Origin: Dethiosulfatarculus sandiegensis
GTDB taxonomy: Bacteria > Desulfobacterota > Desulfarculia > Desulfarculales > Desulfarculaceae
NCBI RefSeq assembly: GCF_000931935.2
Contig: NZ_AZAC01000019.1
Coordinates: 1 to 64,000 of the forward strand
Direction of reading: 5' to 3'
Length of the DNA stretch: 64,000 nucleotides
In this document: in pieces, positions 45,527 to 53,398 of the stretch
Numbering within the stretch: the first letter of the stretch is position 1
Layout: each line of letters starts with the position of its first letter
Translations under genes and position numbers: made by a program
Notes under the pieces: model-generated
What the model saw: only the letters and a program-made list of their open reading frames with translations
Databases searched by the model: none
Told to the model about the DNA's origin: nothing

Positions 45527-46918
45527 ATGCTCAACCCGGACCCCTACCCGGACCGGGAGACCCTGCTGAGAATCCTGGATCACATGTATGACGAGCTGTA
45601 CGTGATCAATAGCCAGGGCACCTGCATCTATGTAAACAAGGCCTGTGAAAGGCATTACGGGATAAGCCCTTTGGAGATCATCGGCCAGAAGGTATGGGAA
45701 TCCACCCAAAAGGGATATTGGTTTCCGCCCATCGGCCCCATTGTGCTGCGTAATAAGAAAACCGCCACCTATGAGCAAAGGACCAACACCGGCAAGTTGA
45801 TGCTGGTCACCGCCACACCTGTATTGAATGAAAAAGGCAAGGTGGAGATGGTGGTGGAAAACTTAAGGGAGATCTCACGGCTAGATCAAGTCAAAAATGA
45901 CTTAGCCCACACCAGAAAACTGCTGGCCCGCTATAAAAAAGAGGTTAAGCAGTTGAGATCCAAGCATTTTTCCGGCCAAGGACAGATAGTGGCCAAGAGC
46001 AAGGCCATGGAAAACACCCTGGAGCTGGCCAACCGAGTTGCCCAGGTGGATTCCACAGTCCTGATAACCGGCAAGACCGGCACAGGCAAAGGGCTATTGG
46101 CAAGGCATCTGCACGAATCCAGCCCTCGCCAAAAAAGTCCTTTCATTACAGTAAACTGCGCCGCCATACCTGAACAACTCTTTGAATCGGAGCTTTTCGG
46201 ATATCAAAGCGGGGCCTTTACCGGCGCCAGCACCAAAGGCAAGGCCGGGCTCTTCAGCCTGGCGGGCAAGGGCACCCTGTTTTTGGACGAGATCGCCGAG
46301 ATCCCTTCCCAGCTCCAGGCCAAGCTGCTGCACGTTTTACAGGAAAAAAGATTTATATCTATAGGATCAAATAGTTACGAACAAATCGATTGCCGTATTC
46401 TGGTAGGTACCAACCAGAATCTGCGTGCTTTGGTTGATCAGGGGCTGTTCAGGGAAGACCTTTTCTACCGCTTAAACACCATAGAGATTGAGATCCCCAC
46501 CCTTGCACAGAGGCCGGAAGATATCATCCCGTTATTGCAACACTTTTTGAATAAGTACAATCTCAAATTCGCCAAGGATCACTTCTTTACCGCCGAAGCC
46601 CTGGATATCTTGAGCCACCACACCTGGCCCGGCAATGTAAGGGAGCTTGAGCACCTGGTTGAAAGGGTGGTGGTTACCTCACCCCAGCAGGCCATTGGCC
46701 CGGAATCCCTCCCGGCCGTAGTCTTTCCCACCGAAAACCTTAATCCGGACTGGGCTCCCAACCAGGCCCAAAACCTGGACCAGGCCTTGGAGAAGGTGGA
46801 AAAGTTATTAGTGCAAAAGGCCCAACAGGCCCATGGCAGTTCCTATAAAGTGGCCAAGGCATTGGGAATCAGCCAGTCAAGGGCCTACCGGCTCATGCAA
46901 AAACACTCCTCCGACTGA
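45527..46918 (+). CDS. PAS-containing sigma54-dependent activator
   Basis: 463 residues from the preferred start. A PAS domain (about 12-120: ILDHMYDELYVINSQGTCIY) and a linker coiled coil lead to the AAA+ domain (about 145-375). That domain has Walker A TGKTGTGKGLLARHL, GAFTGA in YQSGAFTGASTKG, Walker B KGTLFLDEIAEIP and the R-finger region. A Fis-type helix-turn-helix ends it (YKVAKALGISQSRAYRLMQK). In frame the ORF begins at TTG 45431, but the sequence before ATG 45527 lacks domain features. No clear ribosome site marks either. It lies just before the purine-type operon and probably activates it through sigma54. Confidence 0.9.
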   Translation: MLNPDPYPDRETLLRILDHMYDELYVINSQGTCIYVNKACERHYGISPLEIIGQKVWESTQKGYWFPPIGPIVLRNKKTATYEQRTNTGKLMLVTATPVLNEKGKVEMVVENLREISRLDQVKNDLAHTRKLLARYKKEVKQLRSKHFSGQGQIVAKSKAMENTLELANRVAQVDSTVLITGKTGTGKGLLARHLHESSPRQKSPFITVNCAAIPEQLFESELFGYQSGAFTGASTKGKAGLFSLAGKGTLFLDEIAEIPSQLQAKLLHVLQEKRFISIGSNSYEQIDCRILVGTNQNLRALVDQGLFREDLFYRLNTIEIEIPTLAQRPEDIIPLLQHFLNKYNLKFAKDHFFTAEALDILSHHTWPGNVRELEHLVERVVVTSPQQAIGPESLPAVVFPTENLNPDWAPNQAQNLDQALEKVEKLLVQKAQQAHGSSYKVAKALGISQSRAYRLMQKHSSD

Positions 46919-47424
46919 GAGCCTTTTTTGTGAAAGCCTCCCAAGGCAGGGCATCCAACCCAACACCCCGTATGGGGAGCTCGAGGAAGGCGATCCGCCA
47001 AAATCGTACAAACTTAAAACATATGTAATTTTGCCTAGTTCTCAAACCTCACCTTGTAAAATTCAAAAGGGAGAACCTTTCAGATGAGTTATTCCGGCCC
47101 ACTTTCAGCCCCTTTTAAGTCGTCTACGACTTACTTTAATTCAAAATCACATTATTCATAGAGCTTGTTCTTTTTGTCACTATTCCCTTCCCCCTCCTCA
47201 ACCATGCGGTTTTACGTGTCATTACCTCTAACCCACCAAACATTACGTTTTTGGTACGGAACTTGATATCTGAATCAGCCTGTGAGCGTTGCTGGAGCTG
47301 TCTGAATTTAAGCCTTGCTCTTGTTCCCAAGATGTTTTGCCGCACAGCCCCTTCTCCAATTCACGCTCTCAATCAGAAATAATTGCCAGGCTAAATACCT
47401 GGCAGCAACTAAGGAGGCCCCCTC
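46919..47424. promoter_or_regulatory. Leader of the purine-type operon with sigma54-like promoter
   Basis: 506 bases without a gene. TTGGTACGGAACTTGAT at 47251-47267 matches the sigma54 consensus YTGGCACGRNNNTTGCW at all but two positions; one mismatch is in the normally strict -12 GC (GA here). The leader would be about 150 bases. AAGGAGG-type ribosome site before 47425. I see no purine or THF riboswitch. Confidence 0.4.
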
Positions 47425-49257
47425 ATGGATAACGTCAAAAACGCCGGTATCGCCCCTTTGAAATTAGTGTCGGAGAGGCAAAAAGCAATAGACGTGTTGA
47501 TGGACCCCAACCAGTTCGCCGACGTGGTCTTAAAAGGCGGTAATGTGGTGAATGTAATCACCCGGGAAGTCTACCAGGCGGATATTGCCATCAGCGGTGA
47601 ATATATCCTCATGGTGGGAGACTGTTCCAACCTGATTGGAGAAAAAACCGTTGTCCATGACCTTGAGGGCAAGCACCTCACCCCGGGATTCATTGACTCC
47701 CACATGCATTTCGAGAGCGCGATGCTCACTATCACCGAGTTCTCGCGCCTTTCCATTCCCACCGGCACCACCTGCCTTGTCTCGGACCCCCATGAAATCG
47801 GAAACGTCCTCGGCCCCAAGGGCATAAGGACCATGTGTGACGAGGCGGCGCTGATGCCCCAGCATGTGCATTCCAGGGTTCCGGCCATGGCTCCGGACTC
47901 TCCCGGCCTGGAAACCGCGGGCTATGACATCACCTCCAAGGACCTGCCCGAGATGCTTAACTACCCCTCGGTCTCGGGCATTGGCGAGACCCAGGGCATC
48001 AGCGCGGCCAAACACGTGTACAAACACAATCCCTGGGTCTTCAGGGACAGCGTGGTCTCCACGGTCTATGCCGATTCCATCGGTAAAAAGGTGGACGGCA
48101 ACGCGCCCGAGCTCTTTGGCAAGGATCTGGCCGCCCATATCATCGCAGGCGGCACAGAGATAAGCTGCCACGAGACCACCACCAAGGCCGAAGCCGTGGA
48201 AAAACTGCGAAACGGCGTGTACATGCTGATGCGCGAGGGCTCCACCCAGCGCAACATGCCCGAATGCATCCGCGCCGTCACCGAAGAAGGCCTGGACTCC
48301 CGCCGGGCCATCCTGGCCACAGACGACATGCTGGCCGAGGATATCGCCAAGACCGGCCATATGAACGACATCATCCGCCGCACCATTGGCCAGGGCGTGG
48401 ACCCGGTGGAGGCGATCCAGATGGCCACCATCAACGCGGCCACCTGGCAGGGCTTCAAGGATATCGGCGTGCTGGCCCCGGGCAAGCTGGCCGATATCGC
48501 GGTTATAGAAGGCGAACTCAAGGACATGAACGTTTGCCAGGTATTTTTGCGCGGCCAAAAGGTGGCCGAAGACGGCAAACTTCTGATCGACCTTCCCCCT
48601 TATGTCTACCCCGACCATGTAAAGCACTCGGTAAAACGCGAGCCCATCAGCGCTTCCGACCTCATGGTGGCCTGCAAAAAGGACGGCAGCGCCAAGGTGC
48701 GGGTGGTGGGACTTATCCTGGACCAGAACCTCACCGACGCGGTGGAAGCCGAGATGCAGGTGGAAGACGGCTATGTGGTCCCCTCCCTGGATGAAGACCT
48801 CCTGCCCATCTGTGTAGTCGGCAGGCACGGCCAGAGCGACATTGGCTCCACCTTTGTGAAGGGCTTCAAGATGAAGCACGGAGCCATTGCCGAGACCGTA
48901 AGCCATGACACCCACAACATCATGGTCATGGGCACCAACTACGAGGATATGGCCGTGGCCGTGAACCGCCTGATCGAGCTGCAGGGCGGCCTGGTCCTGG
49001 TCAGGGACGAGCTGGTGATCGGTGAATTGCCCTTGCGCATCGGCGGCCTCATGACCGACGAACTCAGCGCGGACGAGCTCACCAACCAGATGATCCACCT
49101 TACCAAGCTGGCCGAGGACCAGCTTGAATGCCAGGCCCACGCGCCTTTCATGCACCTGGCGTTCTTATCGCTCACCACCAGCCCCAAATGGAAGATCACC
49201 GACAAGGGCGTGGTGGACGCGGTTAACTACTGCGTGTTGCCTACAATCATCGATTAA
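47425..49257 (+). CDS. Adenine deaminase-family amidohydrolase with an altered metal site
   Basis: 610 residues, slightly longer than E. coli-type adenine deaminase. The amidohydrolase core has HxH in GFIDSHMHFES, the family stretch DPHEIGNVLG, the bridging Glu in GIGETQG, a His in SCHETTT (His249) and the Asp in ATDDMLAED. In adenine deaminases a DGHAPG motif supplies another metal-binding His; here it reads DGNAPE with Asn226. The C-terminal adenine-deaminase domain (about 430-605: VVGRHGQSDIGSTFVKGF) is kept. So it is in the family, but the metal site and the reaction may differ: deamination of adenine or opening of a related ring. Head of a GC-rich, strongly codon-biased operon. Confidence 0.75.
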   Translation: MDNVKNAGIAPLKLVSERQKAIDVLMDPNQFADVVLKGGNVVNVITREVYQADIAISGEYILMVGDCSNLIGEKTVVHDLEGKHLTPGFIDSHMHFESAMLTITEFSRLSIPTGTTCLVSDPHEIGNVLGPKGIRTMCDEAALMPQHVHSRVPAMAPDSPGLETAGYDITSKDLPEMLNYPSVSGIGETQGISAAKHVYKHNPWVFRDSVVSTVYADSIGKKVDGNAPELFGKDLAAHIIAGGTEISCHETTTKAEAVEKLRNGVYMLMREGSTQRNMPECIRAVTEEGLDSRRAILATDDMLAEDIAKTGHMNDIIRRTIGQGVDPVEAIQMATINAATWQGFKDIGVLAPGKLADIAVIEGELKDMNVCQVFLRGQKVAEDGKLLIDLPPYVYPDHVKHSVKREPISASDLMVACKKDGSAKVRVVGLILDQNLTDAVEAEMQVEDGYVVPSLDEDLLPICVVGRHGQSDIGSTFVKGFKMKHGAIAETVSHDTHNIMVMGTNYEDMAVAVNRLIELQGGLVLVRDELVIGELPLRIGGLMTDELSADELTNQMIHLTKLAEDQLECQAHAPFMHLAFLSLTTSPKWKITDKGVVDAVNYCVLPTIID

Positions 49258-49388
49258 GGCCAAGTCTTAAAAATAGAACGGTTTATACCCCGCCGGGCGC
49301 AAAGTCTCCAAGGCTCTGAGCCCGGTGGGTGCAGGGCTAAGTGCACCCTAAAAAGCCCTTTTACCTTTGCAAAGGAGCTCGAACCGAC

Positions 49389-50870
49389 ATGGATGCTACA
49401 GTCGACGTTAAAGACATCAGCCAGATCGACCAGGTAGGCAAGATCGAAGAGAACGACCTGGAACCGATTGCCTTGAAACACCGCCACGGCAGCCCCAAGG
49501 ACCTGTTCGGCATGTGGATCGGGGCCAACACCAACTACGTGGTCATGCTGAACGGCGTTCTGATGATCACCCTGGGCCTCAGCTTCAGCCAGGCAATCTG
49601 GGCCATTTTGATTGGCAACCTCCTGGGTTGCACCATGCTGGGCCTTTCCTCCATCTTCGGCCCCAGAACCGGCACCGCCGGCATTGCCACCAGCAGGGCC
49701 CCTTTCGGCCACCTGGGCGCGCTTATCCCCACCTTTATCAGCACCATCAGCGTTTTGGGCTGGTTCTCCATCAACTCGGTGGTCGCCACCAGGGGCTTGG
49801 AAGAGCTCTTCCACCTGGTGGGCCTGCCCCAGGACATGTGGGTCATGTGGGTCTGCCTGGGCCTGGTGCTCTTTGGCGAGATCCTGCTGGCCATCTATGG
49901 CCACGCCACCATCATCAAGGCCGAACAGTGGATCGCCGTGGTCCTGGGCATTATGTTCATCGGCCTTTTCCTGTTCGTGCTGCCGAATGTAAACTGGTCC
50001 CACGCCACCACCGTGGTGGAGGCCGACGGGGTGACCGGCTGGGGAACCTGGCTCCTGGCCATGGGCATCATCTTCAGCTACCCCATTTCCTGGACCAACT
50101 TTGCCAGTGACTACTCCCGCTACTTCCATCCGGACGTAAGCTGGAAAAAAGTTGCTTTTTACGCGGGCGCGGGTCAGTGCACCGCCTTGATCGTAACCGA
50201 GTTCATCGGCATCTGCCTGGGCGTGGCCCTGGTCTCCCATGTGGGTGAAATGCCCGACGATCCGGTAAACATCCTGCCCAAGCTTCTGCCGACCTGGTTC
50301 TTCGCCATATTCATGATCGCCCTGGTTTTGGGCTGCGTGGCCACCAACGTTCCCAACGGCTACACCGCGGGCCTCTCGCTTCTGGCCCTCAGGCTTCCCT
50401 TGAAAAGGGTCCAGGGTGTTCTGGTTATCGGAGCCGCCACCCTGCTCTTCCGCATCGCCACCCTGCTTTACGGTGACTTCTTCACCCTTTACGAGGAATG
50501 GCTGATCTACATCATTATCTGGACCTGCCCCTGGGTATCCATCTTGTTGGTAGACTACCACCTAAGGGACGCCAACTATGACGCCAGGGAGCTGACAGTA
50601 TGGGGCAAAGGCGAATACTGGTACGGAACCGGCATCTTCTGGCCCGCCATGGTGAGCTTTATCGCCGGTATGGCCGTAAGCCTTCTGTTCACCAACTCCT
50701 CGCTCTACGCCAGCCCCTTCATGCTCGAGTACTTTGGCGGGGCAGACTTGAGCTACTTTGCCGGCATCGGTGTGAGCGCGGGCATGTACTACCTGTGGGC
50801 CAGGAACAACCCCATGTACAAGAGGGCCAAGGAACTGGGCAAGAGCGTGTTCCCCGAGGCGAGCGAATAG
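49389..50870 (+). CDS. NCS1-family nucleobase permease (cytosine/purine type)
   Basis: 493 residues and 12 membrane helices. NCS1 markers: FGMWIGANTNYVVMLNGV in helix 1, FGPRTGTAGIATSRAPFG, and SYPISWTNFASDYSRYFHP in the helix 6-7 region that forms the substrate/sodium site. The frame opens at 49341, but the ATG at 49389 begins the typical hydrophilic leader. Known relatives carry cytosine, allantoin, hydantoins or purines with sodium or protons. In this operon it should import the substrate of the amidohydrolase. Confidence 0.85.
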   Translation: MDATVDVKDISQIDQVGKIEENDLEPIALKHRHGSPKDLFGMWIGANTNYVVMLNGVLMITLGLSFSQAIWAILIGNLLGCTMLGLSSIFGPRTGTAGIATSRAPFGHLGALIPTFISTISVLGWFSINSVVATRGLEELFHLVGLPQDMWVMWVCLGLVLFGEILLAIYGHATIIKAEQWIAVVLGIMFIGLFLFVLPNVNWSHATTVVEADGVTGWGTWLLAMGIIFSYPISWTNFASDYSRYFHPDVSWKKVAFYAGAGQCTALIVTEFIGICLGVALVSHVGEMPDDPVNILPKLLPTWFFAIFMIALVLGCVATNVPNGYTAGLSLLALRLPLKRVQGVLVIGAATLLFRIATLLYGDFFTLYEEWLIYIIIWTCPWVSILLVDYHLRDANYDARELTVWGKGEYWYGTGIFWPAMVSFIAGMAVSLLFTNSSLYASPFMLEYFGGADLSYFAGIGVSAGMYYLWARNNPMYKRAKELGKSVFPEASE

Positions 50871-50970
50871 AACTTAAACCGCTTTCCCGGAAGGGGGCCT
50901 TGAAAAAGCCCTTCTTCCTACTGATACCAAACCAAGGCAAAGGCCAGCCTTTGCCTTAAGGAGAATGAAG

Positions 50971-51693
50971 ATGGCCAATTGGAATCAAAAATTTGAGCTC
51001 ATCGACCTTTCCCAGGAAATATACGAGGGCATGCCGGTCTTTGGAATGCACCAGAAGACCTTTTTCATGGTGAACCAGACCCACGAAAAAAACATGCAGG
51101 ACACCGGTTCCAAGACCCTGGGCTTTTCCGCCAGGAACATGCTGATCAGTGAGCACGGCCCCACCCACTCGGACGCTGTGTGGGAGTATGAGCCCAGCGG
51201 CCCGACCATTGAAAACATGGACATGAAGCTCTTTTACGGCGACGCCATCTGCCTGGATCTCTCCCACAAGCGCTACCCGGACTACATCGAGGTGGAAGAC
51301 TTTGAAGAGGCCCTTAAAAAAACCGGACTCACCATTGAAAAGGGCGACATTGTGCTGATGTACACCGGCCACTTTGAGCGCACCTATCCGGACAAGGACT
51401 ATGGCGGACCCAACAGCAAGCACACCGGCGTGAGCTACAAGGCCGCCGAGTGGCTGGCCGAGCAGGGCGTGGTGAATATCGGCGTGGACGCCCCGGCCAT
51501 TGACCAGACCCCGGACGACCTGGATTTCTCGGGCCACTGGGTCTGTGGCAAATACGGCATCACCAACACCGAAAACCTGTGCAACCTGGACAAGCTGGTG
51601 GGCAAGCGCTTTGTGTACATGGGGCTTCCCTTGCGCATTCGCGCGGGCAGCGGCTCCCCCATCCGGGCCGTTGCCTTTGTGGAAAAAGACTGA
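50971..51693 (+). CDS. Cyclase-family metal-dependent hydrolase (KynB/isatin hydrolase-like)
   Basis: 240 residues. The cyclase-family metal motif is present as SEHGPTHSDAVWEY (family form HxGTHxD), and a later stretch gives VVNIGVDAPAIDQTP. Members cut N-acyl or lactam bonds: kynurenine formamidase, isatin hydrolase and ring-opening enzymes. Between the nucleobase permease and the formimidoyltransferase it may open an imidazole- or pyrimidine-type ring or cut a formamide (inference). AAGGAG lies seven bases before ATG 50971; the ATG at 50965 is too close. Confidence 0.85.
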   Translation: MANWNQKFELIDLSQEIYEGMPVFGMHQKTFFMVNQTHEKNMQDTGSKTLGFSARNMLISEHGPTHSDAVWEYEPSGPTIENMDMKLFYGDAICLDLSHKRYPDYIEVEDFEEALKKTGLTIEKGDIVLMYTGHFERTYPDKDYGGPNSKHTGVSYKAAEWLAEQGVVNIGVDAPAIDQTPDDLDFSGHWVCGKYGITNTENLCNLDKLVGKRFVYMGLPLRIRAGSGSPIRAVAFVEKD

Positions 51694-51760
51694 TTCATAA
51701 TTAAATGATAAGCGCCCCTTTTCCCGGCCAAGGGGAAAAGGGGCCTTTAAAGGAACCAAG

Positions 51761-52663
51761 ATGTCTCAATTCATTCACGCAGTGCCGAACTTCAGTGAAG
51801 GCCGCGACCAGAAGATCATAGAAGCAATCGTCAGCCAAGTGCGGGAAACTGAAGGTTGCAAGCTCATAGACTTTTACCCGGACGCAGAGTTCAACCGCAC
51901 TGTGATTGAAGCCATCGGCAGGCCCGAACCCTTGAAAGAGGCCATGCTCAAGATGGCGGGCAAGTCCTATGAGCTGATCGATATGGAAAAGCAACAGGGC
52001 GCCCATCCCCGCATCGGGGCCCAGGACACCATTCCCCTGTTCCCCCTGAAAGGGGTCACCCTGGAAGAATGCGTGGCCCTGGCCGAAGAAATCGGCCGGG
52101 AGATTTACAAGCGCTATGAAGTGCCTGTATTCTTTTCCGGTGAAAACGCCAGGAATGAAGACCGCAAAAACCTGGCCTTTATCAGAAAAGGCCAGTACGA
52201 GGGGCTGAAAAAAGTCGCCCATCTGCCTGAAAGGGCTCCGGACATCGGCCCGGCCGCACTGCACCCCACGGCGGGCGCAACCATTGTGAGCGCGGCCACC
52301 TGTGGGCTCACTGCGGTTAATGTTATCTTGGACACCACCGACGTTTCCATTGCCAAGGCCATAGCCATGATGGTGCGCGGACCCAGCGGCGGTTTCAGCA
52401 CCATTCGCTCGGTTGGCTTTTACATGGAGGACAAGGACAAGGTCGCAGTCTCCATGAACATGTTCGACACCCAAAACACGCCTTTGCACCGGGTTTTCCG
52501 CCTGATCGAAGACGAGGCCAGGGCCAAGGGGGTGGGGGTCTTGGGGACTCAGATCGTGGGCACCCTGCATAACGACGCCCTGATAAGCTGCGCGGGCCAT
52601 GCCCTCCGACTGGTGGATTTTGACCCCAAACAGATCATTGAAAACCACATGATTGGCCTATAG
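51761..52663 (+). CDS. ftcD: Formimidoyltransferase (glutamate or glycine; FtcD N-terminal type)
   Basis: 300 residues, only the transferase half of animal FTCD. Family motifs: VPNFSEGRD at the start, the catalytic His in QQGAHPRIGAQDTIP, then RKGQYEGLKK, LHPTAGATIVSAATCG and VAVSMNMFD. It moves the formimino group to tetrahydrofolate. Glutamate formimidoyltransferase serves histidine breakdown; glycine formimidoyltransferase of purine-fermenting bacteria is a close relative. No hut genes are present, while an adenine-deaminase relative and a nucleobase permease are, so the glycine enzyme is the better guess. Confidence 0.85.
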   Translation: MSQFIHAVPNFSEGRDQKIIEAIVSQVRETEGCKLIDFYPDAEFNRTVIEAIGRPEPLKEAMLKMAGKSYELIDMEKQQGAHPRIGAQDTIPLFPLKGVTLEECVALAEEIGREIYKRYEVPVFFSGENARNEDRKNLAFIRKGQYEGLKKVAHLPERAPDIGPAALHPTAGATIVSAATCGLTAVNVILDTTDVSIAKAIAMMVRGPSGGFSTIRSVGFYMEDKDKVAVSMNMFDTQNTPLHRVFRLIEDEARAKGVGVLGTQIVGTLHNDALISCAGHALRLVDFDPKQIIENHMIGL

Positions 52664-52677
52664 GGAGGTTTAACCAC

Positions 52678-53301
52678 ATGCTGACCCAACTCAAGGTCGA
52701 AGATTTCTTGGATGTTCTGGCTTCGGACGCGCCCGCGCCGGGCGGCGGCAGCATAGCCGCCTTAAACGGAGCCATGGCGGCCGGGCTGGTGAGCATGGTC
52801 TGCCGCCTGAGCCGGGGCCGCAAAGGGTTGGAGCAGTATGCAGGCGTCCTGGCCGAAACCCTGGAAAAGGCCCAGGCCTGCCAGGCGCTATTGACCAGCC
52901 TGGTGGATGAGGACACCGAGGCCTTTAACCAGGTTATGGCGGCCTTTAAAATGCCCAAGGCAAGTGATGATGAAAAGGCCGCCCGCTCACAAGCCATTCA
53001 AAAGGCCTTTGCCCAGGCTGTGAACACACCCCTTAAAACCGCCGAGACCTGCGCCCGGGTGCTGGAGCTGGCCCGGGGCATTCTGGGCAAATTCAACCCC
53101 AACACAGCCAGCGATTTGGGCGTCAGCGCCCAATGCGCCGAAGCGGGGCTGAACGGCGCTTTGATGAACGTGGCCATCAACCTGCCCTCGCTCAAGGACA
53201 AAGACTTTGTCCAAACCATTGAGCAAAAACAGACCCAAATCAAAGCCCAGGCCGCCGCAGCCAAGGCCCAGGTGGATGAAGAAGTGAAAAAGGCACTCTA
53301 A
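52678..53301 (+). CDS. fchA: Formimidoyltetrahydrofolate cyclodeaminase
   Basis: 207 residues, all-helical. Family motif FLDVLASDAPAPGGGSIAAL, followed by GAMAAGLVSMVCRLSRGRK. It turns 5-formimino-THF into 5,10-methenyl-THF plus ammonia, and so feeds one-carbon units into folate. It follows ftcD by 14 bases, the normal partner arrangement. A strong terminator after it closes the operon. Confidence 0.9.
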   Translation: MLTQLKVEDFLDVLASDAPAPGGGSIAALNGAMAAGLVSMVCRLSRGRKGLEQYAGVLAETLEKAQACQALLTSLVDEDTEAFNQVMAAFKMPKASDDEKAARSQAIQKAFAQAVNTPLKTAETCARVLELARGILGKFNPNTASDLGVSAQCAEAGLNGALMNVAINLPSLKDKDFVQTIEQKQTQIKAQAAAAKAQVDEEVKKAL

Positions 53302-53344
53302 ACAACAGCCCTTGAAAGTGGGCGGTGTGCGCCGCCTGATTTTA

Positions 53345-53376
53345 GCCGCCGCTGGAGACAGCGGCGGCTTTTTTTT
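53345..53376 (+). terminator. Terminator of the purine-type operon
   Basis: GCCGCCGCT (53345-53353) pairs with AGCGGCGGC (53360-53368), followed by T8. A G8 run follows at 53377-53384. A textbook intrinsic terminator. Confidence 0.95.
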
Positions 53377-53398
53377 GGGGGGGGAGAGGTTGGTTTGC

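Noticed and set aside
46919..47424. Possible purine or THF riboswitch upstream of the purine-type operon
   Set aside because: I could not fit the conserved core of either class to the leader. Only a sigma54-like site stands out.
47530..49155. 541-codon open frame on the minus strand opposite the amidohydrolase gene
   Set aside because: It mirrors the amidohydrolase gene, whose strong C/G third-position bias removes stops on the other strand. It is rich in His, Gly and Asp without domain motifs and has no ribosome site.
51701..52648. 315-codon minus-strand frame opposite ftcD
   Set aside because: Antisense shadow of a codon-biased gene; the plus strand carries all formimidoyltransferase motifs.
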